Below, piece after piece: positions 7,734 to 17,036 of a DNA stretch of 43,811 bases. The stretch spans positions 1 to 43,811 of the forward strand of contig CAYWMD010000054.1 of assembly GCA_964458575.1 (NCBI GenBank), read 5' to 3'. The DNA comes from CAYWMD01 sp964458575 (lineage in GTDB: Bacteria > Verrucomicrobiota > Verrucomicrobiia > Limisphaerales > JADLHS01). The translations under genes were made by a program, and so were the position numbers. The notes beneath the pieces are model-generated. The model was not told the DNA's origin and did no database searches. It worked only from the letters and a program-made list of their open reading frames with translations. The first letter of the stretch is position 1. Every line of letters begins with the position of its first letter.

Positions 7734-10268
7734 ATGAGAAAGACCGAATCGAAATCTTCAGTTGAGCCGCAAGCTCGCGCTTCACAAGGGGTCTCTGTCC
7801 AAGCAGACACACCGCCGACCCGTCGTATCCAGCAACTCGCAACCCGCCCCTGGTTCATCTGCGGGTTGCTCGCGTTGGTGACCTTCGCGGTGTTCAGTCC
7901 GGCGGTTCGCCACGACTTCATCAATTACGACGACCCGATGTGCGTGACCGAGAACGTCCACCTGCAACAGGGATCAATCTGGGAGATCGTGAAGTGGGCC
8001 TTCAGCACCGGCTACTACGGCAACTGGATGCCCGTGACCTGGTTGTCGCACCTGCTGGACCTGCGGTTGTTCGGGTTGAAACCCGGCGGGCATCATCTGA
8101 TGAGCCTGTTGCTGCACGTCGCCAACACGGTTTTGTTGTTCCTCGTCATGCGGCGGCTCACGGGGGCCCACTGGCGCAGTGGCTTCGTCGCGGCGTTGTT
8201 TGCTCTGCATCCCCTGCACGTCGAACCTGTGGCATGGGCGGCGCTGCGGCGCGATGTTTTGAGCATGCTTTTCTTTCTGCTCACCCTCTGGGCCTATGCG
8301 CGCTACGCGGAGGCGCAGAGGGGAAAAGGAGCTGATGGGCCGGGACGCAAAGGGGAAGCGCCGACAGGCCATGTCGCTACCCGTTTCCCCTTTTCCCCTT
8401 TCTATCTGGCAGCCCTGACCTGCTTCACCCTGGGTTTGATGAGCAAACAAATGCTCGTGACGCTGCCGTTTGTTCTGCTGCTGCTGGACTACTGGCCGCT
8501 GAAGCGAATCGCCCTCGGCCCCCGTTTTTCAGGACTCGATCTCCGGCTGGTTTGGAAATTGGTTCGCGAAAAAATTCCGTTCTTTGCGCTGGCCATGCTC
8601 ACTTCGGTGGTCGCTTTCCAAACACAACACCAGGCGGGCGCGCTGCCGTCGGTGGATAAATTTCCGCTGTGGGACCGGTTCGCCAACGCGCTGACATCCT
8701 ATGTCGCGTATCTCCGCAAACTCGTCTGGCCCGACGATTTGTCGGTGTTTTATCCGTATCCGCTGACCTTCTCCGCCGGAAAGGTCGCGCTGGCCGGAGC
8801 GTTTTTATTGGTGGTGACGGGCTTGGTCGTACTGGGTCTTCGCCGAAGACCGTGGCTGGCGGTGGGATGGTTTTGGTACGTGGGAATGCTGGTCCCCGTC
8901 ATCGGATTTGTGCAGGTGGGCGCCCATTCCATGGCGGATCGTTATACCTACATCCCGCTGATTGGCATTTTCATCGTCCTCGCGTGGGCGCTGGCGGAGT
9001 TGGCGTCGCGCCGTCCAGCCGGACGCATGGTGGCGGTGTTGGTTGGGGTTTCAGTATTGGGAGCATGTGTCGTCGCCACGACGCGGCAACTGTCGTATTG
9101 GCGCAACACGTTCACGCTCTTCGAGCACGCCCTGGCATTGAACTTCGAGAACTCCGTGGCCCACGATAATCTGGGTGCGGAATATTGCGCCCAGCGCAAA
9201 TACGATCTGGCCCGACCGCACTTTGAGGCCGCCTTGCAGCTCACGCCTCAGAACTACGTCTCGCAATGCCACATGGGCTTCATCCGCTTGATGGATGGGA
9301 AGCTTGATGAATCCATTGACCACTTCGCCGAGGCGTTGCGCATCAAACCCGAGCTGGCCGAAGCCGAAAGCGGCTTGGGTGCCGCGCTGGCCAGGAAGGG
9401 ACGCGTGGATGAGGCGATCGAACATTTGCGCGAAGCCATCCGCCTGGACGCGCAGGATGCCGCGGCCCGCGCCAACATGGGAAACATCCTGCTTCATCGC
9501 GGCCAGGTGAACGAAGCGAAGGAATATTTTGCGGCGGCACTGCGCATCAAACCGGACGATGCCGGCGCCAACAGCGGTCTGGCCACGTGTCTTGCGCGCC
9601 TGGGCAAGTTGGCGGAGGCCGTTCAGCATTTCGATGCGGCGTTGCGCGCGGCCCCCGACTCGGCGCAGTCGCACAAACTGCTCGCCAAGGCGCTGGTGCA
9701 ACAAGACAGGTTGCCGGAGGCCGTGACGCATTATTCGACGGCGTTCAAACTCGATCCGCGTGACGTGGAAACGCTGAACCAGCTCGGGACGACTCTGGCG
9801 CGACTGGGAAAACTGGATGCGGCTATCACTAATTTTCATCTCGCGCTCGCTGTGGGAACGAATCAGGCCGTCACGCACGAGAACCTTGGCCTCGCCCTGC
9901 TGCTGCAGGCGAAAACTTCGGAAGCTGTCGCGCAATTTCAGGAAGCCATCCGGCGGCAACCGGATTCGCCCGAAGCGCTGAACAATCTCGCCTGGATTCT
10001 GGCCACGCAGCGGGACGCCCGCTATCGGGACGGCACGCAGGCGGTGCTGCACGCCGCGCGGGCGGTCGCGTTGACCCGCACCAACGACGTGGGCAAGCTC
10101 GACACGCTCGCCGCGGCGTACGCCGAGGCTGGCCGTTTCGCGGACGCGGTCGCCACCGCCCGTCGCGCCGCGGAACTGGCAACCGCAGCGGGTCAGACAG
10201 GCCTGACGGCGCAAATCCGAACCCGGCTCGAATTCTACGAGCGGGCGCAGCCTTATCGCGAGCCGTGA
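7734..10268 (+). CDS. TMTC-like GT-C membrane protein with TPR repeats (copy 1)
   Basis: 844 aa from the ATG at 7734; two TTG codons just before it are weaker starts. The N-terminal half is polytopic (about residues 40-455). Its first external loop carries NYDDPMCVTEN with D66/D67, and later blocks are HPLHVEPVAWAALRRD, MLVTLPFVLLLLDYWP and HSMADRYTYIPLIG. This matches bacterial homologues of eukaryotic TMTC protein O-mannosyltransferases. From about residue 470 there are eight clear TPR units, then a C-terminal pair shared with the next two genes. No GT41 (OGT) catalytic domain is present. It is first in a rightward three-gene set, 29 bases before copy 2. A cytoplasmic loop near residues 195-223 carries a repeat-like insert. 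Confidence 0.9.
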   Translation: MRKTESKSSVEPQARASQGVSVQADTPPTRRIQQLATRPWFICGLLALVTFAVFSPAVRHDFINYDDPMCVTENVHLQQGSIWEIVKWAFSTGYYGNWMPVTWLSHLLDLRLFGLKPGGHHLMSLLLHVANTVLLFLVMRRLTGAHWRSGFVAALFALHPLHVEPVAWAALRRDVLSMLFFLLTLWAYARYAEAQRGKGADGPGRKGEAPTGHVATRFPFSPFYLAALTCFTLGLMSKQMLVTLPFVLLLLDYWPLKRIALGPRFSGLDLRLVWKLVREKIPFFALAMLTSVVAFQTQHQAGALPSVDKFPLWDRFANALTSYVAYLRKLVWPDDLSVFYPYPLTFSAGKVALAGAFLLVVTGLVVLGLRRRPWLAVGWFWYVGMLVPVIGFVQVGAHSMADRYTYIPLIGIFIVLAWALAELASRRPAGRMVAVLVGVSVLGACVVATTRQLSYWRNTFTLFEHALALNFENSVAHDNLGAEYCAQRKYDLARPHFEAALQLTPQNYVSQCHMGFIRLMDGKLDESIDHFAEALRIKPELAEAESGLGAALARKGRVDEAIEHLREAIRLDAQDAAARANMGNILLHRGQVNEAKEYFAAALRIKPDDAGANSGLATCLARLGKLAEAVQHFDAALRAAPDSAQSHKLLAKALVQQDRLPEAVTHYSTAFKLDPRDVETLNQLGTTLARLGKLDAAITNFHLALAVGTNQAVTHENLGLALLLQAKTSEAVAQFQEAIRRQPDSPEALNNLAWILATQRDARYRDGTQAVLHAARAVALTRTNDVGKLDTLAAAYAEAGRFADAVATARRAAELATAAGQTGLTAQIRTRLEFYERAQPYREP
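8317..8401 (+). repeat. In-frame palindromic G/A-C/T insert in TMTC-like copy 1
   Basis: AGAGGGGAAAAGG at 8317-8329 is complementary at 12 of 13 positions to CCTTTTCCCCTTT at 8389-8401. The segment encodes a charged loop (RGKG to FPFSPF) absent from copy 2 and placed exactly where copy 3 has a related insert. Confidence 0.6.
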
Positions 10269-10296
10269 CTCCACAGCCAGAACCGTCCAGCGTCCA

Positions 10297-12927
10297 GTGA
10301 CAACCCCGGCTTTCATATCCGACCGTCGGTGGCAACCGGCCGTAAAGGCCGGTTTGATTCTGCTCCTCACCGCGCTGGCTTATGGACCGGTGATCCATGC
10401 CAGTTTCATCTGGGATGACGACGTGTCCTTGACGGAGAATCCCCTGATGCGCTCGTTCGCCGGTCTGCGCGACATCTGGTTCAGCACGCGTCCCTACGAT
10501 TACTTTCCGCTGACGCTGACCTCCTTCTGGTTGGAGTGGCGTTTGTGGGGGCTGAATGCGGTGGGTTATCACGCGACAAACGTGTTGCTGCACGCAACGG
10601 GCGCCCTCCTGCTCTGGCGGGTGCTGTCGCGGTTGCAGATTCCCGGGAGCTGGCTGGCGGCATTGGTCTTTGCCGTGCATCCGGTCTGCGTGGCCTCGGT
10701 GGCGTGGATTACCGAGCGAAAGAACACACTCTCGCTGGTGTTTTTCCTTCTGAGCGTGCTGTGGTATTTGCGCTTCGATGCGGAATCCCGCCTGCCGGCA
10801 TCCGCGCATAAGGCCAGATGGTACGCCCTGGCCTTGCTCGCCTTCCTGCTGGCGTTGTTGAGCAAAACCTCGGTCGTAACGCTTCCTTTCATTCTTTTGC
10901 TCTGCATCTGGTGGCAACAGACGCCGGCCGCGCACAGACTTGAATCTTCGCGTTTGGATCCGGACGGCAATGCGGCGTCACCCGGTCGGGAAGGCGTCGG
11001 CCGCCGGCTCTTCAACGCGCAGCTTTTTCTCCGGCTGTCGCCGTTCTTTGGCCTGGCGTTGGTGCTGGGACTCGTGACGATCTGGTTTCAAACCCACCGG
11101 GCGATGCCGGGCCAGTTGATCACCCCGGAAGGACGCGGCGTGCGATTGCTGGGCGGGTCTTGGGCCGTGTGGTTCTATCTGGGCAAAGTGTTGTGGCCCG
11201 CAGACCTGACCATGATTTATCCGCGCTGGAAGATTCAACCGGCGTCCGTGGCCGCATATATCCCGGCGCTGCTCTGGATTGGTGGGATGGCTTTGACTTG
11301 GCGATTTCGGCGCGGGTGGGGTCGCGGCGCGCTGTTTGGGTTGGGTTATTTCTTCCTCATACTGCTGCCCGTGCTGGGTTTTTTCGACATGTCCTACTTT
11401 TCCTTTTCGCGCGTCTCCGACCACCTGCAATACCTCGCGGCCCTGGGCGTGATCACACTGGCGGTGGGCGGCCTGTCCGCCAGACTCAACCCGCCAGCCT
11501 TGAACTGGAGTGCCGCCGTGCTGGTGACCTTGCTGGGAATCCTGACGTGGCGACACGCGCGCATTTATGCCAAAGAGGAAATGCTCTGGCGGGACAATCT
11601 GGCGAAGAATCCAGACGCCTGGGCCGCGTACAACAACCTGGGCATGATGCTCACCAACCTGGACGAAGCCCAGAAATGTTATGTCAGGTCGTTGGAGCTT
11701 CAACCCAACCATTCGGGCGCGCACAACAATCTGGGAACGGTGCTGTGTCGAAAGGGACAATTCGCCGAAGGGATCAAACACTTCCATGAAGCCCTGCGCC
11801 TCCGGCCGTCCAACCTGCAAGCGCACATCAATCTGGCGGGCGCGTTGCTGGATTTGAAGCATCCTGACGAGGCCAGGACCGTGTTGAGCAAGGCCCTTGA
11901 ACTCGACCCCGAGTGCGCGGACGCCTATGAATTGTGGGGCGAGGCGCTGCTTCAGGAAAACCAACCGACCGAGGCGGTGAAATACTTTGACCGCGCACTG
12001 CAACTGGATCCAGCTCGGCCCAACCCGCATTTGGCCCTGGGAAACCTCGCGCTTCGGGAGGAGCGTCACGCTGACGCGGCGGCATGTTATCGCAAAGTGT
12101 TGCGGGTAAGACCGGACTCCGTCGAGGCCCGGCAAAACCTCGGGCTGGCGCTAACCCAGTCAGGGCGGACAGAAGAGGCCATCGCCGAGTTCACGGCGTT
12201 GTTGAAACTGAAACCAGACTTTGTTGCCGCTGAGTTCACCTTGGCGAGTTTATTGCAGAAGGTGGGGCGCACGGCGGAAGCACGCCAGCACTTCGCGTCG
12301 GTCCTGCAAAAGCAACCGGACTACGCCGAGGCGCACTATCGTTTGGGAATTTTGCTCGGACGGGAGCAGCAAACCGACGAGGCCATCCAGCAATTGCGGC
12401 AGGTTCTGCGCCTTCAGCCGGAGGACGCCGCGGCGCATGAGCAACTGGCCCTGATGCTGGTCCGGCAGCAGAAATTCCCGGAGGCCATCGGGCATTTCCA
12501 ACTGGCGCTGAAACACGGGGGCGAGCCCGCCGCGACGCACAACCATTTGGGCCTGGCGCATCAAGCCGCGGGCCAGATTGAGCCGGCGGTGGAGAATTAC
12601 TGGCAAGCCCTCCAAGTCCGGCCGGACTGGTCCGAAGCCCTCAACAACCTGGCTTGGGTGCTGGCCACGCAGCGCGAGAGGCGATTTCGGGATGGGAAGC
12701 AGGCGGTGGAACTGGCAACGCGCGCCGTGGAATTGACGCGCACAAATGACGCCGCCAAGCTGGACACGCTGGCCGCGGCGTATGCGGAAGCGGGCCGTTT
12801 TGCCGACGCGGTGCAAACGGCCCGTCAGGCGCTGGGATTGGCCGATTCGGTGAAACAACAATCTTTGGCGGAAGGCGTCCGCAACAGGTTGAAAGAGTAT
12901 CAATCCGGCCAGCCTCATCGCGAGTGA
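10297..12927 (+). CDS. TMTC-like GT-C membrane protein with TPR repeats (copy 2)
   Basis: 876 aa, GTG start, 29 bases after copy 1. The first external loop holds SFIWDDDVSLTENP with three aspartates (D40-D42). Other GT-C blocks are FAVHPVCVASVAWITERKN and LLSKTSVVTLPFILLLC. The block equivalent to HSMADRY is DMSYFSFSRVSDHLQYLAAL, so this copy has diverged there. The membrane part ends near residue 430. About ten TPR units follow, then the shared tail with LNNLAWVLATQ, RDGKQAVELA and LTRTNDAAKLDTLAAAYAE. It lacks the loop insert seen in copies 1 and 3. Its stop TGA overlaps the ATG of copy 3 by one base, so translation is probably coupled. Its role is probably sugar transfer from a lipid carrier to proteins or glycans; this is inferred. 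Confidence 0.9.
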   Translation: MTTPAFISDRRWQPAVKAGLILLLTALAYGPVIHASFIWDDDVSLTENPLMRSFAGLRDIWFSTRPYDYFPLTLTSFWLEWRLWGLNAVGYHATNVLLHATGALLLWRVLSRLQIPGSWLAALVFAVHPVCVASVAWITERKNTLSLVFFLLSVLWYLRFDAESRLPASAHKARWYALALLAFLLALLSKTSVVTLPFILLLCIWWQQTPAAHRLESSRLDPDGNAASPGREGVGRRLFNAQLFLRLSPFFGLALVLGLVTIWFQTHRAMPGQLITPEGRGVRLLGGSWAVWFYLGKVLWPADLTMIYPRWKIQPASVAAYIPALLWIGGMALTWRFRRGWGRGALFGLGYFFLILLPVLGFFDMSYFSFSRVSDHLQYLAALGVITLAVGGLSARLNPPALNWSAAVLVTLLGILTWRHARIYAKEEMLWRDNLAKNPDAWAAYNNLGMMLTNLDEAQKCYVRSLELQPNHSGAHNNLGTVLCRKGQFAEGIKHFHEALRLRPSNLQAHINLAGALLDLKHPDEARTVLSKALELDPECADAYELWGEALLQENQPTEAVKYFDRALQLDPARPNPHLALGNLALREERHADAAACYRKVLRVRPDSVEARQNLGLALTQSGRTEEAIAEFTALLKLKPDFVAAEFTLASLLQKVGRTAEARQHFASVLQKQPDYAEAHYRLGILLGREQQTDEAIQQLRQVLRLQPEDAAAHEQLALMLVRQQKFPEAIGHFQLALKHGGEPAATHNHLGLAHQAAGQIEPAVENYWQALQVRPDWSEALNNLAWVLATQRERRFRDGKQAVELATRAVELTRTNDAAKLDTLAAAYAEAGRFADAVQTARQALGLADSVKQQSLAEGVRNRLKEYQSGQPHRE

Positions 12928-15734
12928 TGAATCAGGAATCACAGTCCCGAATGAACGCCCGCCCGGGGGAATCCTTGGCGACTAGCGAATCGTCGCGACG
13001 TGACCATCCGCGGCGGACGCTGTTGATTTGCCTCGCACTCGCTCTTCTGACACTGACTGCATATTGGCCGGTCTGGCGGTGTGATTTCGTCCGGTACGAC
13101 GACCACGAGTACGTCACCGAGAATGAGCAGATCCACGCGGGGTTGACCTGGCGGGGCGTTCGGTGGGCATTTTCGACGTTTCACGCGGGCAACTGGCATC
13201 CCGTAACATGGCTTTCGCACATGCTGGACTGCCAGCTCTACGGATTGAAACCGGCGGGCCACCACGTCACGAACCTCCTGCTGCATATCGCCAACACGCT
13301 CCTGCTCTTTGGGGTGCTGCGGCGCATGACGGGCGCGTTCTGGCGATGCGCCTTCGTCGCTGCGTTGTTTGCACTGCACCCACTGCATGTGGAGTCGGTG
13401 GCCTGGGTGGCGGAACGCAAGGACATGTTGAGCACATTTTTCTGGATGCTCACGCTTTGGGCCTACGCGCGCTACGCAGAGGCGCCGAGGGGAAAGGGCG
13501 TCGAGGAAATCCAAAATCCGAAACCGGCGGCTGATCTCGCTCCCCTTTTCCCCTTTTCCCCTTTTCCCTCTTTCTATCTGTTGGCCTTTGCCTGCTTCGC
13601 ACTGGGTCTGATGAGCAAGCCGATGCTGGTGACGCTTCCATTTGTCTTGCTGCTGCTCGACTACTGGCCGCTCCGCCGCTTTGAACTATCCACCATCAAG
13701 CATCATCCAGCCGCCCTCTTCCGCCTATTCTTGGAAAAGCTGCCGTTCTTTTTCCTGAGCGCCGCGTCCAGTATGATCACGTTGCGGGCCCAACGAAGCG
13801 GAGGCGCCATCGTTCCCACGGAGCTGGTGCCAGTCATCAACCGGGTGGGGAACGCGTTGATCGCTTACGGTGGGTATCTTTACAAAACCATCTGGCCGGC
13901 CGATCTGGCGGTGCTCTATCCGCTCACCCTAACCACTCCGCCATGGCAAGCCTTGGGCGCCGGTTTGTTCCTGACGGTGGCTTCCATTCTGGTTGCGAGT
14001 TCGATGCGCCGGCGACCTTATCTGCCGGTCGGTTGGTTGTGGTATTTGGGCACGCTTGTTCCCGTGATCGGACTATTGCAGGTCGGCGGACAGTCCATGG
14101 CGGACCGGTATTCGTACGTGCCGCTGATCGGTGTGTTCATCATGTTGGTATGGCTAGTCGCGGATTTCATCGCCGTTGCGCCACGCCGGGTAAGGGTCAT
14201 CGGACCGGTCGCTGCCGCGGTTTTGCTGGCGTGCGCGGGAGCGACCCTGGCGCAGTTGCGGCATTGGCGGAACAGTGAAGCGCTTTTCCGTCAGGCGTTG
14301 AGCGTCACGCGAAACAACGTGGTGATGTATCACAACCTCAGCCTGACGGTGACGAACCAACAAGAAAAAATTAAGTGGCTCGAAACCGCCGTGCGGATTG
14401 ACCCGCATTACGCCGAGGCACATTCCAGCCTGGGTCTGGCCCTGGCATCCGAAGGCAAATTGGACGATGCCATCGCCCATTACCGTCAGGCCATCCGTTT
14501 CAAACCGAAATACCTTGATGCTCACAACAACCTCGGCCTGGCATTGAAACGTCTTGGCCGATATGACGAAGCCATGGCCGAGTTCAACGCGGCGTTGAAG
14601 TTGAATCCCGACTCGGAAGCGGCCCATGTAAATCTCGGCGGTACCTTGCTGGACCAGGGGCGGGCGGAGGAGGCCATGGCACATCTCCGGCGGGCGCTTC
14701 AAATCAACACCAACTCCGCCCTGGCGCATAATGGACTGGGGGCGGCCCTTGATTCGCTCGGCCAACACCAGGAGGCTCTCGCCCATTACCAGGCCGCGCT
14801 CCGCCTCAAGCCGGACGATGCGGACGCACTCAACAATCTGGCGGCGGCGTTGCTGGATCAGGGAAAAACCGACGAGGCGCTCAACCATTTGCAGGCAGTC
14901 ATCCGATTCAACTCAAACTCCGCCGACACCTACAATAATCTGGGCATTGCCTTCACGCGCCGCGGCCAGATTTCGGAGGCCATCGCCAATTTTGAGAAAG
15001 CCATCGAGTTGAATCCCAACAAGCCGGACACGCATCACAACCTTGGCAGTCTGTTTTATGACCAGGCAAAGTACGACAAGGCAGTGACGCATGAGCAGGC
15101 TGCTTTGCAACTGAAACCGGACTTGATTTCGGCGCGTTACCTCCTGGGCAAGGCGCTGATCGCGCTGGGGCGGACGGAGGAAGCCGCCGCCGCCTTTGCC
15201 GCCGTGTTACAGGCCAGGCCAGATGACATGCAATCACAGCTGGCCATGGCCGAGTTGTCCCTCAAGCAAGGGCGCAAGGCTGACGCCATCAAGTGGTGTG
15301 ACGCCGTGGCGGCGAATCAACCGGCCAATGCACAAGCGCAGTTCCGGCTGGGCCAGCTTCTGGTTGGCGCCGGTCAGGCGGAGGCGGCGGTCAAACACCT
15401 GCGGGCGGCGGTCCGGCTCAAGCCCGACTGGCTTCCCGCGCTCAACGAACTGGCCTGGAAGCTGGCAACACTGCCCGACGCGCGGCTTCGCGACGGCAAA
15501 CAGGCGGTGGAATTCGCCTCGCGCGCCGTCCAACTGACCCGCACGAATGATGCGGTGGTGCTGGACACACTGGCGGCCGGGTTGGCGGAAGCGGGCCGGT
15601 TCGACGAAGCCGTGATCACCGCGCAGCAGGCAATGACCATCGCCCAGACGGCGGGCCAAAATGATTTGGTAATCCAAATCCGCAAGCATCTGGAATTCTA
15701 CCATTCGCGCCGGTCGTATCAGGAACAACCCTGA
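12927..15734 (+). CDS. TMTC-like GT-C membrane protein with TPR repeats (copy 3)
   Basis: 935 aa from the ATG at 12927, which shares its A with the stop of copy 2 (TGATG); a GTG at 12924 is an alternative. The external loop has VRYDDHEYVTENEQ with D58/D59. Then come HPLHVESVAWVAERKDM, MLVTLPFVLLLLDYWP and QSMADRYSYVPLIGVF, all closer to copy 1 than to copy 2. The membrane part runs to about residue 455. About ten TPR units and the common C-terminal tail follow, ending near FYHSRRSYQEQP. Residues 187-215 are a low-complexity insert. The long TPR solenoid probably binds protein partners or acceptors on the periplasmic side, as in TMTC proteins; substrate unknown. Confidence 0.9.
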   Translation: MNQESQSRMNARPGESLATSESSRRDHPRRTLLICLALALLTLTAYWPVWRCDFVRYDDHEYVTENEQIHAGLTWRGVRWAFSTFHAGNWHPVTWLSHMLDCQLYGLKPAGHHVTNLLLHIANTLLLFGVLRRMTGAFWRCAFVAALFALHPLHVESVAWVAERKDMLSTFFWMLTLWAYARYAEAPRGKGVEEIQNPKPAADLAPLFPFSPFPSFYLLAFACFALGLMSKPMLVTLPFVLLLLDYWPLRRFELSTIKHHPAALFRLFLEKLPFFFLSAASSMITLRAQRSGGAIVPTELVPVINRVGNALIAYGGYLYKTIWPADLAVLYPLTLTTPPWQALGAGLFLTVASILVASSMRRRPYLPVGWLWYLGTLVPVIGLLQVGGQSMADRYSYVPLIGVFIMLVWLVADFIAVAPRRVRVIGPVAAAVLLACAGATLAQLRHWRNSEALFRQALSVTRNNVVMYHNLSLTVTNQQEKIKWLETAVRIDPHYAEAHSSLGLALASEGKLDDAIAHYRQAIRFKPKYLDAHNNLGLALKRLGRYDEAMAEFNAALKLNPDSEAAHVNLGGTLLDQGRAEEAMAHLRRALQINTNSALAHNGLGAALDSLGQHQEALAHYQAALRLKPDDADALNNLAAALLDQGKTDEALNHLQAVIRFNSNSADTYNNLGIAFTRRGQISEAIANFEKAIELNPNKPDTHHNLGSLFYDQAKYDKAVTHEQAALQLKPDLISARYLLGKALIALGRTEEAAAAFAAVLQARPDDMQSQLAMAELSLKQGRKADAIKWCDAVAANQPANAQAQFRLGQLLVGAGQAEAAVKHLRAAVRLKPDWLPALNELAWKLATLPDARLRDGKQAVEFASRAVQLTRTNDAVVLDTLAAGLAEAGRFDEAVITAQQAMTIAQTAGQNDLVIQIRKHLEFYHSRRSYQEQP
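13486..13570 (+). repeat. In-frame palindromic insert with (CCCCTTTT)3 in TMTC-like copy 3
   Basis: CGAGGGGAAAGGG at 13486-13498 faces three tandem CCCCTTTT-type units at 13542-13570, so the two ends can pair. The middle contains ATCCAAAATCCGAAA, a short-word pattern like that of intergenic repeats. It encodes RGKGVEEIQNPK to FPFSPFPS. Confidence 0.6.
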
Positions 15735-15761
15735 CCCGGTGCGTCCTGCCCGGTTGCCCCT

Positions 15762-16838
15762 TCACTTGCTTTCGTTGGTGGCGGCTTTGGTTTGAGCTGC
15801 CATATTTGCGACGAGGAATTTTTCAATTGCGTCAGCGGCCAGCTTGTGCGCGAACCCGTTGGGATGAGCATCGAACCGGTTGACAACGAGTTCGTGCGGA
15901 GAGTGTCCTTCGTAAACCGGCAGCAAATCGAGCTGCGGAACCTTCAGGGCGCGCCAGAATTTCGCCAGTTCGTCGTGCACGAAGCGATACTCGTACTGGT
16001 TGTCCAGCGGCGCATGCAGAAAGGGAAACGTCACCGCCTGAAAGTGTCCGCCTCTGGCCGTCACGAAATCCCGAATCGCCTGCAGCCGGGTTTTCTGCTG
16101 CTCCCAGAGCGGGCCGCGGTAGGCCGGCAGGAGAAAATGGTAATAGTTGGCAATGTCCGGGTTGCGGCGCGCTTTCAAACGGTAATAAAGAAAGTTGGCG
16201 AAGTAGCTGTTCCGAACCAGCCAGTTCTGGCGTTGGCTGTCCGCGTAGATCTGCTGGTAAACCCGGTCCCATTCCGGCACGATGTCCGAAAGGTCGTTGA
16301 GACAATACACCAGCACGACTTCGTCAAATTGATATTCGTAACCGGCCAGACTTTTGAGCAGATCCATTTCCTGGGCGGTGTCGGCACCTTCCACCGCCAC
16401 GGCATGCACCTCCCATTCCGGATGCGCGCGCTGGATCCGGTTCGCGAACCGGTCGGCCATGTCCTTGACCCCGTAACCCGCGGTGAACGAATCGCCGAGA
16501 AAGGTTATGCGCCGCTTGCCCTGGGGAATATCCGGCGCATAGTCAACGCTGTCCCGTATCCCCTGGGCGTTGCGATGATAATGGCGACGACTCCAACGTT
16601 GAGCGGTCTTGGTGTAACCGAACGAATCGGTCGTGTCGTAAAGGAAGCGGTAATAGATTTCACCGCCCAGGAACACCAACGAACAGAGAAAGAGCAAAAC
16701 CAATCCGTTGCCGACCACCAATTGCAGCCCGCGCCGGCCGGCCAGACGAGCTTTGAAGTATTTGGCAAAGGCGACCAGCAACGCCGCACCAGCCACCGGC
16801 CACGCGGCGAATAGCACAAACCAAAGGGCGTCGTTCAT
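15762..16838 (-). CDS. Membrane-anchored SGNH-family hydrolase/acyltransferase
   Basis: 358 aa from the ATG at 16838; a TTG nine bases upstream is less likely. Two N-terminal helices (about residues 5-25 and 38-58) precede a catalytic domain with ITFLGDSFTAGYG (Ser117), VYCLNDLSD as the Asn block, and D323/H325 in FDAHPNGFAH. These are the SGNH family blocks. The protein is probably anchored with the catalytic part in the periplasm and could deacylate or acylate an envelope glycan. It is convergent with the TMTC-like operon (28-base gap) and divergent from the GT2 gene at 17037. It is not a close copy of the SGNH proteins at 4669 or 23937. Confidence 0.87.
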   Translation of the reverse strand: MNDALWFVLFAAWPVAGAALLVAFAKYFKARLAGRRGLQLVVGNGLVLLFLCSLVFLGGEIYYRFLYDTTDSFGYTKTAQRWSRRHYHRNAQGIRDSVDYAPDIPQGKRRITFLGDSFTAGYGVKDMADRFANRIQRAHPEWEVHAVAVEGADTAQEMDLLKSLAGYEYQFDEVVLVYCLNDLSDIVPEWDRVYQQIYADSQRQNWLVRNSYFANFLYYRLKARRNPDIANYYHFLLPAYRGPLWEQQKTRLQAIRDFVTARGGHFQAVTFPFLHAPLDNQYEYRFVHDELAKFWRALKVPQLDLLPVYEGHSPHELVVNRFDAHPNGFAHKLAADAIEKFLVANMAAQTKAATNESK

Positions 16839-17008
16839 CGAAAACAATTGTGATTTCCCTGGCGGCTTGACACAACCCGAATCCCGTCCGCGTTCGCAGG
16901 TTTGACGACCAGCGTTGGCGGGCGCGGGTAAAAAGACTTGGCAACGTATTTTGCCACGACATAACTTCTCTCGCCATTATCCGCGGTTTGAATCAGAATC
17001 CGCTCCGA

Positions 17009-17024
17009 CGCCTCCCGTGAGGCG
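17009..17024 (+). other. 6-bp hairpin just upstream of the GT2 start
   Basis: CGCCTC-ccgt-GAGGCG forms a perfect stem with a 4-nt loop ending 12 bases before the ATG at 17037. It could affect ribosome access, but it may be chance in G+C-rich DNA. Nothing else stands out in the gap 16839-17036. Confidence 0.3.
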
Positions 17025-17036
17025 CGCCTGTGGTTT

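Noticed and set aside
9051..10370. 439-codon antisense frame over the TPR part of copy 1
   Set aside because: The regular repeats of a TPR gene create repeated antisense patterns; there is no sign of an independent gene.
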